Assembly: GCF_011075055.1 (NCBI RefSeq)
Contig: NC_058151.1
Span: forward strand, 12,715,800-12,779,799
DNA: 64,000 bases
From: Mangifera indica
Taxonomy: Eukaryota > Streptophyta > Magnoliopsida > Sapindales > Anacardiaceae
Direction: 5' to 3'
Shown here: piece by piece, positions 1 through 11,266 of the stretch
Layout: every line of letters begins with the position of its first letter
Position numbering within the stretch: the first letter of the stretch is position 1
Made by a program: the position numbers and the translations under genes
The notes under the pieces: generated by a model
Told to the model about the DNA's origin: nothing
The model's input: only the letters and a program-made list of their open reading frames with translations
Databases searched by the model: none

Positions 1-250
1 CTTGCACAAAACCCTAGAAACTCACTCTCACAACAAAACCGAAACAAAAGTAATAATGGTTCAAAACTGTTGACAAAAACAATGCTTACCGTTCAACCCT
101 AGCGCTTCCGTAAGATTTCCAGCATTGAAGAAGCAGAAATTGAGCAAACAACCGCTACAATAAAATCCGATTGGCTCGCCGAGAAATAAACCCCAATGCA
201 AGGAGCTTGTTCGTAAATAGAATATTTTTTAAAATTTTGAAATTCTGTTA
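1..250 (-). other. possible 5' leader of a minus-strand gene running off the left edge
   Basis: On the minus strand this stretch is less AT-rich than its surroundings. It contains a good splice donor (ACG|GTAAGC near 88) and, about 70 nt further on, a pyrimidine-rich stretch ending TTTCTAG near position 15. That could be a short leader intron. The only ATG in the putative exon (near 134) opens an 8-codon frame ending in TAG, so any main start codon would lie left of the window. AAACCCTA-type boxes occur near 9 and 285, as is common in promoters of plant housekeeping genes. All of this is inference from composition and splice-like words; no protein is seen. Confidence 0.25.
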
Positions 251-485
251 TGTGGGGTTTAGAGGTTAAACAGTGAATTTAAAAACCCTAGAAAAATCTA
301 TGGATCCAAAAGGGAATTGATGATTGAATTAACAGACGGGCTGTGCTTGAGAAGGGACAAACTTTTATAGACGGCAATGCGAGGCATGGGAGGAGTGATA
401 AGTACACATCGGTAGGATATAAAATCCATCTTACTTTGCCACCTGTCCTTGTTTGGTTTGGATTTGTAATAATATTTAATGAAAA

Positions 486-1305
486 GCCAAAATCTTATTC
501 CCACTCAAGGAAAGTGTAATTTCAATTCACATCCTTTACTTTTTAAAAACGAAAGTCCTATTCATAAAAGAATTTATGTTAAACTTTTCAATTAGAATTA
601 AAGGTAAAATCATTATTTTAATAATAATATTAAAAAATATATAATTTATTATATTTTCCTTCATAGATTTTAAAAATTAATAATTTCATCAATCCTTAAA
701 ATTTTACAATTTTGAAAAATCACATTCCCTCCCCCCAAAACCTAGATTTTCTTTTTTTTACTTCTTCGACCACCATCTCCAACCACTTGCGATCTCCTTT
801 TTCAACCATAAACCATTGTTGTCTCTCCTTAAACCATCTCTCCTCTAGATGATGCTTTTATCATCTAAATGAAGAGTTTTGACATCATCCAAATGAAGAG
901 TTTTGTTAGGGTGAATTTTCATTTTGATTTATCCAATTCAGACAAAGATTTGGTGGTTAGAGTTTTGTCTACGACTTAAAGTTGAAAGGGAAGGTCATTA
1001 GTGGCAAGCGAGATAAAGAAAAAAATCCTAAGTTTTGAAGGGAGAGAAATATGATTTTTCAAAATTAAAAAACTTCATATAATAGTAAAGTTGTTAGTTT
1101 TTAAAACTCAAGGAAAAATATAATGAATTATAGATATTTTTAATATTATTATTAAAATGACTATTTTACTTTTAGTCTTAATTGAAATTTTTAATAAAAA
1201 TTGACTAATATGTGAGATTTTGAGTTTTTGAAAGTTAATTGATATGAGTTTGGTATTACATTGTACCTTGGGTGGGAATAAGTCTTTTGACCTGAAAAAA
1301 ATAAA
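486..1305. mobile_element. fold-back (Mutator-like, non-autonomous) element, copy 1
   Basis: The ends are inverted copies of a GGCCAAAAGACTTATTCCCAC-type terminus: a decayed form at about 486-505 and its complement at about 1280-1305. The arms continue inward as long imperfect inverted repeats (about 590-730 against about 1045-1200). The middle holds smaller inverted blocks with CATCTC and GATGAAGAG words. At least five related elements occur in this window, two with clean 9-bp target duplications, which places the family with Mutator-like elements. No protein is encoded. I could not define a target duplication for this copy, so its ends are approximate. Confidence 0.6.
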
Positions 1306-1318
1306 ACTTTGACAACTT

Positions 1319-1625
1319 TGTTATAAAATAATATAATAAATGACAAAGTGATTGAATTGCAAATTTGAGAATTATGATTTATTAAACCAAACCCACGACA
1401 AAAGGAAGAAAGAAGCAAGAAGAAGCAAGAAGAAAGCAAGAAGAAAGCAAAGAAGAAGTGAATATATTTCATGAGGAGAGGAGGGGGGATTTATAGGAAA
1501 TTTGTCACCCCTTCAACCAATAAAATGGCTTTCTTCCACGCTAAGATTCTAAGGCATTTAATGCCTTCCCATCTCTTTTGGCTAAAGTAAAAAATATAGG
1601 GTGGAAAAATCCACCATGCATAATA
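1319..1625 (-). repeat. 3' LTR of the copia element (307 bp)
   Basis: It matches 8125-8351 plus 11276-11304 along its length, apart from indels in a purine-rich AAGAAGCAAG repeat block and a 15-bp segment near 1560. On the minus strand it begins TATTATGCATGG directly after the polypurine tract and ends TTATAACA. The outer end is therefore TA...CA instead of the usual TG...CA. This copy still holds the uninterrupted sequence into which the Mutator-like element inserted in the other LTR (TAAAAAATA at about 1588-1596). Confidence 0.9.
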
Positions 1626-1636
1626 CTCCCCCTTGG
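1626..1636 (-). other. polypurine tract of the copia element
   Basis: The minus strand reads CCAAGGGGGAG immediately before the 3' LTR. This is the standard place for the primer of plus-strand DNA synthesis, and its position fixes the LTR start. Confidence 0.8.
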
Positions 1637-2941
1637 ATTTCCACCATGATGTATATGCGGCTCCATTGTCATTTTTGGGTTCCAAGTCATCCTTAAGTCT
1701 CCATGCAACCTTTGAAGCCAAGAAAAATGAAGTTCCAACAAATCCCAAGCCAAAGGAAGCATTGCACCTTCAATTTTGGCCCAAAACCACTTTTGGATAT
1801 AGTCTTATTACATCCACCCAAGGTCCAAATGAATAGCTTACTCCAATTGATCCAAAAGTGTAACTTTTGAAGTCCATCAATGGTCCAAACGTCCAAACAT
1901 CATTTTGAGAAGCCCAAGTGAAGTTACAACCATCCATCACTCCATTTTGAAGCCCAAAAAGGTGTTCAAATCCCAATTGGGAGAGTTGGACGAAATTGGA
2001 TGAAAGGAGAGCTTTGGTGAAGACAAGAGCCCACTTTTTATGGAATAATAGTAACATTTTGTCCTATTGCATTTATTTAAAGTATGGCATGACTTATTTT
2101 GTGTGGTTTAGAGTGAATTAAGGGCTAGGGTGAACTAATTTATTAAAAGGCTATGTACACATATATCTTGCCGCCACTTATTCCCATATAAAGTGGTTAT
2201 GCTTTGTAAAATGTAGTTTTTTTACTTTGGAATGAAAACTTGAAGGAGCTTTGTTGGCTCTCTTTCTTATTTCCTTTATCCAATCATTCTTGGTGGAAGA
2301 TTGGTGGTGGAAGGCCCCAAGGTTGGTGGAACTTTCCTTTATGCCTTGGTTACACTTTATGTTTCCTTAGAAATCTAAATTAGAGTGTGTATATGTGTTA
2401 ATTTTGATTATGGCAGAGAGTTGTAACATAATTATCATTTCTGCCACTGTATTCTACTTGTAATTTGATTGCCTTAATCTACTCCAATTGTGTACATCCA
2501 TAGCTTGAAAGAAAGTTCATTGTGTTGTGATTATGATGAAATGAATTCGGTTGGATTTGGAGTTGATTTGGTTGGTTAAACTGCAAGAACAAAAAAACTG
2601 CTCATACCACATGAACAGTGAAAACAGTTTTTGATTTTTGGTTTCTTGTTGCATGTTTGGTTGAATATGCACCATCCACCACTTACAGATAATTATATTA
2701 ACCTTGTTAAGGAAAAACCCAATGGGATAAAAACCAAAGCAAAAAAAACATAATTATTAAATGTTCTGTAAGTTGGCGTTAGACGTGCTTAAACTGCCTC
2801 ATTAAAAACCTTACTAGGAAAACCCAGTGGGACAAAACTTAGTGAAGGGAAAAAGAGTACAGTGCACCTTTTGTCCAATACTTCAAAATTTTGCCTGATG
2901 AATGCTCCCCCTGATGAACGCTCCCCCTCTTTGTAGTAGGA
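1637..2941 (-). other. non-coding 3' internal region of the copia element
   Basis: Between the end of RNase H and the polypurine tract no reading frame is supportable. Near 2703-2725 and 2810-2835 there are two related blocks containing AAAACCCAGTGGGA-like words, a duplicated piece. Open frames in this stretch have no recognisable content. Confidence 0.6.
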
Positions 2942-5900
2942 TTAACTTGGTTGCTTGTTGAGCCGCCGCATACCGATGTTATACACTAACTTCTCACTGG
3001 ATCTAATTTGCTTGACATCAATCTTGTTGCTCTGCTGGAGCTCATGAGTGTAAAAGAACTTCGGTGAGATATGTTTGGTTCTGTCTCCTTTGATGTACCC
3101 ACCTCTAATTTGGGCTATACATGCTGCATTGTCTTCATACAATATGGTAGGAGTGTCTGTTGTAGAAGGAAAACTGCATTCATTTCGAATATGATGGATG
3201 ACAGACCATCATATACATTCTCGGCTGGCTTCATAGAGAGCTAAAATTTCTGAATAATTTGAAGAAGTTGCAACCAAGGTCTGCTTAGTGGAGCACCATG
3301 ATATAGCTGTGTCATTATAAGTGAAAATATATCTCGTTTGTGAACTGGCCTTATGGGGGTTAGAAAGATAACCAGCATCTGCATATCCAACTAAACTAGG
3401 ATTTTTAAGGGATTTGACAGAATAGAATAATCGCAAATCTTTAATTTCACATAGGTAACGAAGTATATGTTTGATTCCGTTCCAGTGGCGACGGGTTGGT
3501 GCAGAGCTAAATCGGGCCAATAAATTAACTGCAAAGGATATATCCGATCTCGTGCATTAGGCCAAATATAATAAGACTCCAATGTCATTAAGATATGGTA
3601 CTTCAGGACCAAGTATCTTTTCATCTTCTTCTTTAGGATGAAATGGGTCATTTTTTGGATCAAGAGACCGAACAACCATTGGGGTGCTCAAAGGATAAGC
3701 CTTATCCATATTAAAACGTTTTAATAATTTTTCGATATACGCTGATTGATAGATAAGTATTCCATTTGATTTGTGCTCGATCTGCAGGCCGAGACAATAT
3801 TTTGTTTTCCCCAAATCCTGCATTTCAAATTATTTTTTCAGATATTTAGCAATTTTTGAAGTTCTTCAGGAGTCCTAATTAAATTCATGTCATCAACATA
3901 AACTGCTATAATAGCAAATTCCGATTCTGACCTTTTGATAAAGACATATGGGCATATAGGGTCATTCACATAGCCCTCCAAATATTCATTGAGGCGATTG
4001 TACCACATACGTCCAAATTATTTTAATCCGTACAATGATCATTGTAATTTAATTGAGTACAAGCCTCTTGAATTGACTCTTTTTGTTTCAGGCAATTTGT
4101 ATCCTTCAGGAAGTTTCATATAAATTTTAGTATCTAAATTTTCATACAAATAAGCAGTAACTACGTCCATTAGACGCATATCCAGTCTTTCAGAGACTGT
4201 TAAATTGATTAAATATCTGAATGTGATTATATCCATTACAGGTGCATATGTTTCATCAAAGTCTATATCGGGGCTTTAGGAAAAGCCTTGGGCTACAAAT
4301 CTGGCTTTATATCTAGCAATTTCATTTTTCTTATTTTTTTTCTCACAAATACCCATTTATATCCAACGGGTTGTACGTCTTGAGGTGTTGGAACTACAAG
4401 CCCAAACACTTGACATTTTGCTAGAGAAGCTAATTCTGCTTGAATTGTTTCTTCCCATTTAGGCCAATCATGTCTTTGTTTGCATTCAGCCATAGTACGT
4501 GGTTCAAAATCATCATCATTCAGAATTTCAGTAGCTACCACAAATGAGAATATGTCATCAATTATAAATGTTTCACAATTCCACACTTCTCGTGTATGAA
4601 CATAATTTAAAGATATTTCAATATTCTCATTTTCTTGTTTTTCAGGATTTTGTACCACTTCAGGGGTTTGTGTCACTTCAAGGACTTGTGCCACTTCAGG
4701 GGCTTGAGTCTCTTCAGGGACTATAACCTCTTATGGAGGAATATTATGATTGATATTTATTTGATTATTTACCTTTCTTTTTCGAGGAATAGTATCTTTT
4801 GATCCAACAGATCTATCACGCTTCTGGCGTGAGGTAGAAGGATCAGTCACGGCTCGAATGGACTGTTCAGCAGTCACATTGATTCTTGCTGGTGTATTAG
4901 CAGCTGAAACATGTGATCTTGTCACTTTTGCCGTATCTACAAATGCATCAGACATTTGATTGACAATAATTTGTAAATGCACTATCCTTTGTACTTCAGT
5001 TTCACTTTGGGGTGTACGAGGATCTAAATGAGACATGGTAGGTACATACCAAGTAAGTTCATGTCTAACTTCAGGAGGCATTTTCTTTTCTCCTAAAGAT
5101 GGGAAAGTTGTCTCATCAAAGTGACAATCTGTAAATCGTGCAGTAAAAAAATCACTTGTTAATGGTTCTAGGTACCTGATAATGGATGATGAATTATATC
5201 CAACATATATTCTCAAACGACGTTGGAGTCCAATTTTTGTGCATAGAGGGGACGCAATAGAGACATATACAGCATAACCAAATATTCTCAAATGAGATAC
5301 ATTAGGTTGGTAACCAAAAACTAATTGTAGGGGAGAATATTGATGATAAGAAGAAGATCGCAAGCGAATTAACGCTGCAGCATGTAATATAGCATGTCCC
5401 CACATAAAAGTAGGTAATTGACTTTTTAATAATAAAGTACGTGCAATTACCTGAAGTCGTTTGATAAGAGACTCAACTAATCCATTCTGTGTATGGACAT
5501 GTAGGACTGGATGTTCAACCTCAATCCCCATAGACATGCAATAATCATCAAATGTTTTGGATGTAAATTCACCAGCATTATCTAGCCGTATTGACTTGAT
5601 CGAATAATCTACGAAATATGCCTTTAATTTGATAATTTATGTTAACAGTTTAGCAAATACAACATTTCGAGTAGACAATAAACAAACATGAGACCATCGT
5701 GTAGATGCATCAATTAAAACCATAAAATAACGAAATTGCCCACTTGGTGGGTGAATGGGTCCACATATATCCCCTTGAATCCTTTGCAAGAACGATAGAG
5801 ATTCACTTCCAATTTTGGAGGGGGATGGTCTTATTACTAATTTACCTTGAGAACAGGCGGTGCAGAATTGTTCACTGGACAATAAAATTTTATGATTCTG

Positions 5901-6452
5901 TAATGTATGTCCATGTGAATTTTCAATAATCCTATGCATCATTGTAGATCCTGGGTGGCCTAAACGATCATGCCAAAGCATAAATGCTTTTGGATTAACG
6001 AATTTCTGGTTCGATACTGTGTAAGTTTCAATTGCTTTTATGATTGTATAATACAATCCAGATGATAAAACAGACAATTTTTCTAGTATAAGCCTTCTTC
6101 CGGAGGTATTACTAGTTATACAGATGAATTCTGCACCATTTTCACTCATGGTTTCAATATGATAACCATTTTTTCTTATATCTTTAAAACTCAGTAGATT
6201 TCTTCTGGATCTACTTGAATATAATGCATCATTGATGCTTAATTTGGTCTTATTGTTTAACATAATTGTGGCTCTTCCGGAGCCTTCTATCAGATCAATT
6301 GATCCTGATATGGTAGTTACTTTAGCTTCAATTAATGCTAAAGATAAGAAAAATTTCTTTTCTTTAAGAATTGTGTGCGTTGTTGCACTATCCACCAAAC
6401 ATATGTTTCCAACATCAGCTTTTGAAGTCAACGCTTCAATTTTGGAGTCCAT
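2942..6452 (-). pseudogene. copia pol polyprotein remnant (protease, integrase, reverse transcriptase, RNase H)
   Basis: The reading frame runs right to left with several stops and frameshifts. At 6452-5637 is the protease region, with a retroviral-type active-site remnant VDSATTHTI, followed by the GAG-pre-integrase domain (WHDRLGHPG, with CxxC in CTACSQGK) and the first part of the integrase core (GDICGPIHPPSG). At 5537-4731 is the integrase remainder (NGLVESLIKR, where N-G-x-x-E fits the catalytic Glu). At 4694-4293 the reverse transcriptase begins (KWEETIQAELASL); fragments continue at 4236-4039. The YVDD catalytic motif lies near 3890. At 3823-3557 is the thumb region, at 3520-3209 RNase H (VGYADAGY), and at 3142-2942 its end with the EDNAACI motif. 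A proline/glutamate repeat (PEVxQ) near 4620-4720 lies in the integrase-RT linker. It cannot make a full polyprotein. Confidence 0.93.
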
Positions 6453-6606
6453 TTCCTTTCACTTAAAAATTACGTTAGTTATAACGTACACAAAATATTG
6501 AAAGGAAGAGAACATGACAATAAAATACAAAATAATATGCATGACTCCAAAATAAATATATATGATGGATTTAATTATAAAATTTTGGGCATTTCATACT
6601 CATAAT

Positions 6607-7968
6607 AACTACTTCTGGTAGTTGCGTTCACTTCAGGGAACGATATATAACGAGAAAATATTAATTCAGAATTTTCTTTTCCGATATTGCTACTACAGGA
6701 GCATAAAATAAAATATGAAAAATATTTTATCTTCCACATTCAAGAAAAGATTCTGAATATTACAGAGTTATACTAAATATAGAGTCATTGGGAGTATTAT
6801 TAAATTTGATGTTCAAATCTATCTTTCAAATTTATCCACAAATTTAATGGATTTATCATTATATCCATATTTCGGCTTGCAATCTTTCAGGGATATGACG
6901 CCGAAAAATAATAGCCTTATATTTATTCTTCTGGGACATTTTATTTAGTTAGTTTTCCAGGCTCATAAATTCTAGTGGAGACTCATGCAAAAAGCCCATT
7001 TAATATTATCCATCCAATTTTAGGAACTTCAGGTTCAATTATTGTCATATTTACAAAACTTCTGGTTTTGTAAACAATATATATGAGTTAATCTTTGAAA
7101 CTTCAGGTTCAACTATTATTTCATATTTACAAAACAACTGATTTTGTAGGAGAAATATTGGGATTAATTTTGGAAGCTTTAGGTCTATATATTATCCCAT
7201 ATATACAAAACTTCTAGTTTTGTAATTAGTTTTCAGAATATTATAATACGTATTCTGATTATGTTTTGGACTTCAAGTCCATATTTTTCACACTTTATGC
7301 AAACTTCAGGTTGCAAAGGTGATATTATTATTCTAAAAAAAAGATTTTGATGATACTTGGGACTTCTGGCCTATATATATGTATTCTTTTGATTTTATAA
7401 ACTTCAAGTTGTAAATTGTAAAATTCGAGACTTCGGGCCTATACATATGATTTTTTCACGATTTTACAAACTTCAGGTTGTAAATCAGATATAAATAAAA
7501 ATAAAGATTCAAATAAATAAATATGCAAATAAATAAATATTCAAATAAATGGAATACAATAAAAATAAATATTTAAATAATATCAGGACTTCTGGCCTAG
7601 ATTCTTGGTTTTGTAAGCTTTAGGTTACAAATAATATTTATGACTTCAGGTCACATATTTATAATTTCGTAAGCTTCGAGTTACGAATGATATTCAGGAT
7701 TTCAGATCTAGATTCATGATATTCAAGACTGCAGGTCCATATTCATAATTTTGTAAACTTCAAGTTACAAATAGGATTCAGAACTTTGGATCCAGATTTA
7801 TAATAGTCCAGACTTCAGGTCTAGATTCATAATATTGTAAACTTCAGGTTACAAATAATATTTAGGACTTCGGGTCTAAATTTATGATATTCTAGACTTC
7901 AGGTCTAGATTCAAGAGTTTCAAAACTTCGGATCTAGATTTATAATTTTGTAAACTTCGGGTTACAAA
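6607..7968 (-). repeat. array of about two dozen small hairpins with a shared 5-nt loop in the copia leader
   Basis: On the plus strand the repeated core is AC-TTCNN-GT, flanked each time by arms that pair with each other but differ between units. Clear examples: 6607-6623 (AACTAC/GTAGTT), 7050-7074 (10-bp perfect stem TTTACAAAAC/GTTTTGTAAA), 7204-7224 (8 bp), 7267-7281 (TGGAC/GTCCA), 7460-7486, 7610-7631 (TTTGTAA/TTACAAA), 7666-7687 (TTCGTAA/TTACGAA), 7810-7822 (AGAC/GTCT), 7861-7880, 7891-7909 (TCTAGAC/GTCTAGA) and 7947-7968. On the transcript strand the usual loop reads CTGAA. Units are spaced irregularly by about 25-60 nt. The array fills almost the whole space between the 5' LTR and pol, where gag is expected. 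Confidence 0.8.
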
Positions 7969-8351
7969 TATTGTATAATTATAAATAAAAATTAAGTAGA
8001 AATATAACAAAAATTAAAAGTCAACTGGGACATCACAATTGAGATATCCGTATTTATAATATTTAAGTAGCATAACGATATAATATAAAAATATAATATA
8101 CCTGAGCTGATCGTATTGATAATGTGTTATAAAATAATAGAATAAATGACAAAGTGATTGAATTGTAAGGGTGAGAATTATGATTTATTAAACCAAACGC
8201 ACGACAAACGAAAGAAAGAAGCAAGAAGAAGTGAATATATTTCATGAGAGGAGGGGGGATTTATAGGAAATTTGCCGCCCCTTCAGCCAATAAAATGGCT
8301 TTCTTCCATGCTAAGATTCTAAGGCATTTCTTTTGGCTAAAGTAAAAAATA

Positions 8352-10204
8352 GGGAAATTAAAATAATTGGTAGTCATTACATTGTACCTATGTCCTGGAA
8401 AATATGCTCGTGCCCATCGATCAAAACCCACTTCATACAAGTATGCAGTTGCCTCAGGGTGCAAACGGGACAGTGACTTCATGACCTGTTGGAATTCAAA
8501 TTCAGTGTACGCCTTGGCTGCTTTCCAATACATCCATGCGACTTTAGCATTCTTTTTGTACTTGGACCGCATGTTACAATGGAGATGGTGACAACAATAA
8601 CCGTGATGCACACCAGGGAAAACTTCAGCCAATGCAGAAAATATGCTGACATGTCGATCTGAAATGATGGCCAACTGAGGTACCTCACCAATACAATCCC
8701 GCAACTTCGTTAAAAACCAGCACCATGTGTCATGATCTTCCCGGGGACCAATCCCAAAAGCAAGCAGATATATTTGATTATTCCCATCTAATGCGACAAC
8801 AATAAATAGTTGACCCAGATATCGACCCTTTAAGAAAGCAGCATCAATACAAATAATCGATCGAATATGATGTTGAAATGCACGGATACTACAACCGAAC
8901 GCCATGTAAAAGTATTTGAATCGATCCTCCTCATCCATTAGTATATGTGTCACCGTCCTCGGATTACAACGCTCCAAATTAAGGCAATACTCTGGCAGCA
9001 ACATAAATGACTCTTCTGGTGTCCCCCTCAATGATTGAAGCGCCCAATTTCTCGCCCGCCATGCTTGTGCGTATGATATATCAATTTTATATCGGTCGAC
9101 GATATCAGCAATGATCTCCTTCGGTCGATAAATACGATCAACTAAAATGAATTTGGTCCTCAAAATCTGCCCCAAAGCTCGAGCACCTGCTTGCCTATGA
9201 TGAGGTAATATCTGATTTCTGCAACATGTGTGATAGCTATCCAAACGACGTAATTCAAAGCTATCAGTTTCTCCCACCCTAACTGCCCGTGCACGCCATT
9301 TACATTCTTTGTTACGACATTCAAGAACCCATCTAAGCGTGTCTGATTTTTTCACTCTAAATTGATATCCCCTACGAAACGCGTCTTGAGTTATCGCATC
9401 AATCATATGTTGTTTACTAGGAAATAATGTACCAACTTTTGGAGAATCAGTATCCGTCGATGCTTTAGAGTTTCTAGATGTAGATGGTTGATCAGGAAAA
9501 GGTGGTAACCAATGAAATGCATCAGTAAGAACATTCCCACCAGCAAGATTTATTTCTGGAAAATAACTCGTACCTCCAATATCGTTATTACCATAGGTCT
9601 TCTCTTCAATCTCTGGTTCTTCGATTGGAATATGATGTTCAACCTTTCCATTAAATTCACTCCAGTCTGGAAAAGTTGCTTCGCCCCCATTAAGGAATTC
9701 TTCTGCGTGATACAATGCATCAACGTTAACTTCATTTATATGTGCAAAATCTTCCTCTAAGAATTCTTGTTTCAGATTGATCTGGATATTTTGCATCTCT
9801 TCTACACCTATAGTTTGATTTTCTGGATAACTGCTCGACTCACCACCTTGAAAATCTTCATTCGCTTGTTGAGTCTCGTAACTATCATCAGTAAATGTAG
9901 TTATAACAAATACTGGAACACATTCTTTGAAGAGGTTAGATAGACCGTTAAGAACCTCAACATCCTCATCATTCGAAATTTCTATCGGAGCACCGTCGTC
10001 GAGATGTCTCGGTTTCATACTCAACTGAATGTTAAATATCCGTCGATCTATATTACACTTGTCGCTCACTATTTCGATTAATTCTTCGAATGATGTGTGT
10101 TCTGGGATTTCAATCAATTTCCTATTACCTCCAACATATTTTATAACATTATCACCCTTTTCTATCCAATTTCCCTCATATCTAATTGAAGCATCTCCAG
10201 CCGT
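8352..10204 (-). pseudogene. MuDR/MULE-type transposase, 3'-truncated and without an in-frame ATG
   Basis: One uninterrupted frame of about 600 codons. From the N-terminus: a PB1-like domain typical of plant MULE proteins (residues about 1-75 counted from a TTG codon at 10117, although homologous-looking sequence extends upstream to about 10195); an acidic linker; the MuDR DNA-binding domain (about 230-297, with Cys/His pattern CRNKECKW...YHTC); then the MULE catalytic domain (about 420-520, with Asp in CIDAAFLKG, Asp in IISDRH and the HHLHCNM segment). The frame then ends abruptly: after FPGHRYNVMT it enters the terminal inverted repeat and would read on through the target duplication into the LTR to a stop at 8261. 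The C-terminal part with the SWIM zinc finger is absent. There is no ATG between the upstream TAA (10205-10207) and the conserved N-terminus, so the start exon is missing or unrecognised. Confidence 0.9.
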
Positions 10205-11266
10205 TTAGATTAATCCTACAATAAAATATATAATCAACATAAATAATACGACTGAAAATAATATTTACAGATGTCTATTACATAATTATACCTATTCTGT
10301 AATTCTATTATATATTGTGATTACTTAAATATATCATGTTTTGGCATTATCCTTTAAAAAATAATAATTTAATTTAAAAGGGTAGTTTTGGTATTTAAGA
10401 GGATATTTGGGGCATTTTTGTTTAAATACTTTAATATAAGGGTATTTTCGCTTAACTCCTAAAATTTGGAGCTAAATTGTATATTGCCTAAATCAAATAT
10501 ATAATCAACATAAATAATACGACTGAAAATAGTATTTATAGATATCTATTACACAATTATATCTATTTCATACTTCAATTTGACAAAATAATATTATTAA
10601 ACATACCCTACTAATTTTTATTATTTTACTTATTACACACAACTACAATTTATTATATAAAATATCACATATAATTACATTATTAATAAAATAATAACGA
10701 TTGAAGTAATATCATGTTATCCTATACTACTATAATATTTAAAGCATAACCTATCTAATTTTTATTATTTTACATATTACATATAACTATAATTTATTAT
10801 ATAAAATATCACATATAATTGCATTATTAATAAAATAATAACGATTAAAGTAATGACATGGATAAATACCTCGTAATGACGAACTTTTCTCTTCACCCCC
10901 GAAATCTTGAACACGAACTTATTTTCTCTCTTTAGAAATCTCTCTCAGATATGTTAAAAATGAAGGAAGATATGTGGTTTATATAGAAATAGAGGAAGGG
11001 TAGTTTTGGTATTATTTTGGGGCATTTTTGTTTAAATACTTTGATTTAAGGGTATTTATGCTTTAACCCCAAAATTTATGATAAATTTTTTATTACCCTT
11101 AAATAAAATAGTAATTTAAATTAGAAGGGTAGTTTTGGTATTTAAGGGGATATTTGGGACATTTTCGTTTAAATACTTCAATTTAAGGGTATTTATACTT
11201 TAACCCCAAAATTTGGGGTAAATTTGTTTATTACCCCACAAAAAAGGGCATTTATTTTAATTTCCC
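10205..11266. repeat. AT-rich non-coding part of the MULE with internal repeats
   Basis: Three kinds of repeat are visible. A block beginning about 10221 (CAACATAAATAATACGACTG) recurs at about 10505. A roughly 140-bp segment at about 10600-10716 is repeated in tandem at about 10738-10856. A motif GGGTAGTTTTGGTATT followed by GGGCATTTTTGTTTAAATACTTT occurs near 10380, 10998 and 11126. No reading frame. This is probably the 5' control region of the transposon. Confidence 0.7.

Larger units (their letters stand above)
8352..11266 (-). mobile_element. Mutator-like (MULE) DNA transposon, 2915 bp, nested in the copia LTR
   Basis: The termini are perfect 15-bp inverted repeats (GGGAAATTAAAATAA at 8352-8366 and its complement at 11252-11266). 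It is flanked by a perfect 9-bp duplication TAAAAAATA (8343-8351 and 11267-11275), the hallmark length for the Mutator superfamily. The other LTR has one uninterrupted copy of TAAAAAATA followed by TAGGGTGG, which is the empty site. The element carries a MuDR-type transposase reading frame whose 3' part is missing: coding sequence runs directly into the left terminal repeat. It is therefore a non-autonomous deletion derivative. Confidence 0.95.

Noticed and set aside
298..504. 68-codon open frame on the minus strand
   Set aside because: No recognisable domain, and its start overlaps the terminus of the fold-back element; composition is that of chance frames.
1191..1472. open frames across LTR and fold-back edges (also 8063-8245)
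   Set aside because: They are the same LTR sequence read twice, with no protein similarity.
6607..7968. hairpin array considered as a CRISPR array or a cluster of tRNA/miRNA genes
   Set aside because: Eukaryotic retroelement context, unequal spacing, and repeats that vary in the arms rather than staying constant; stems are too short for miRNA precursors.
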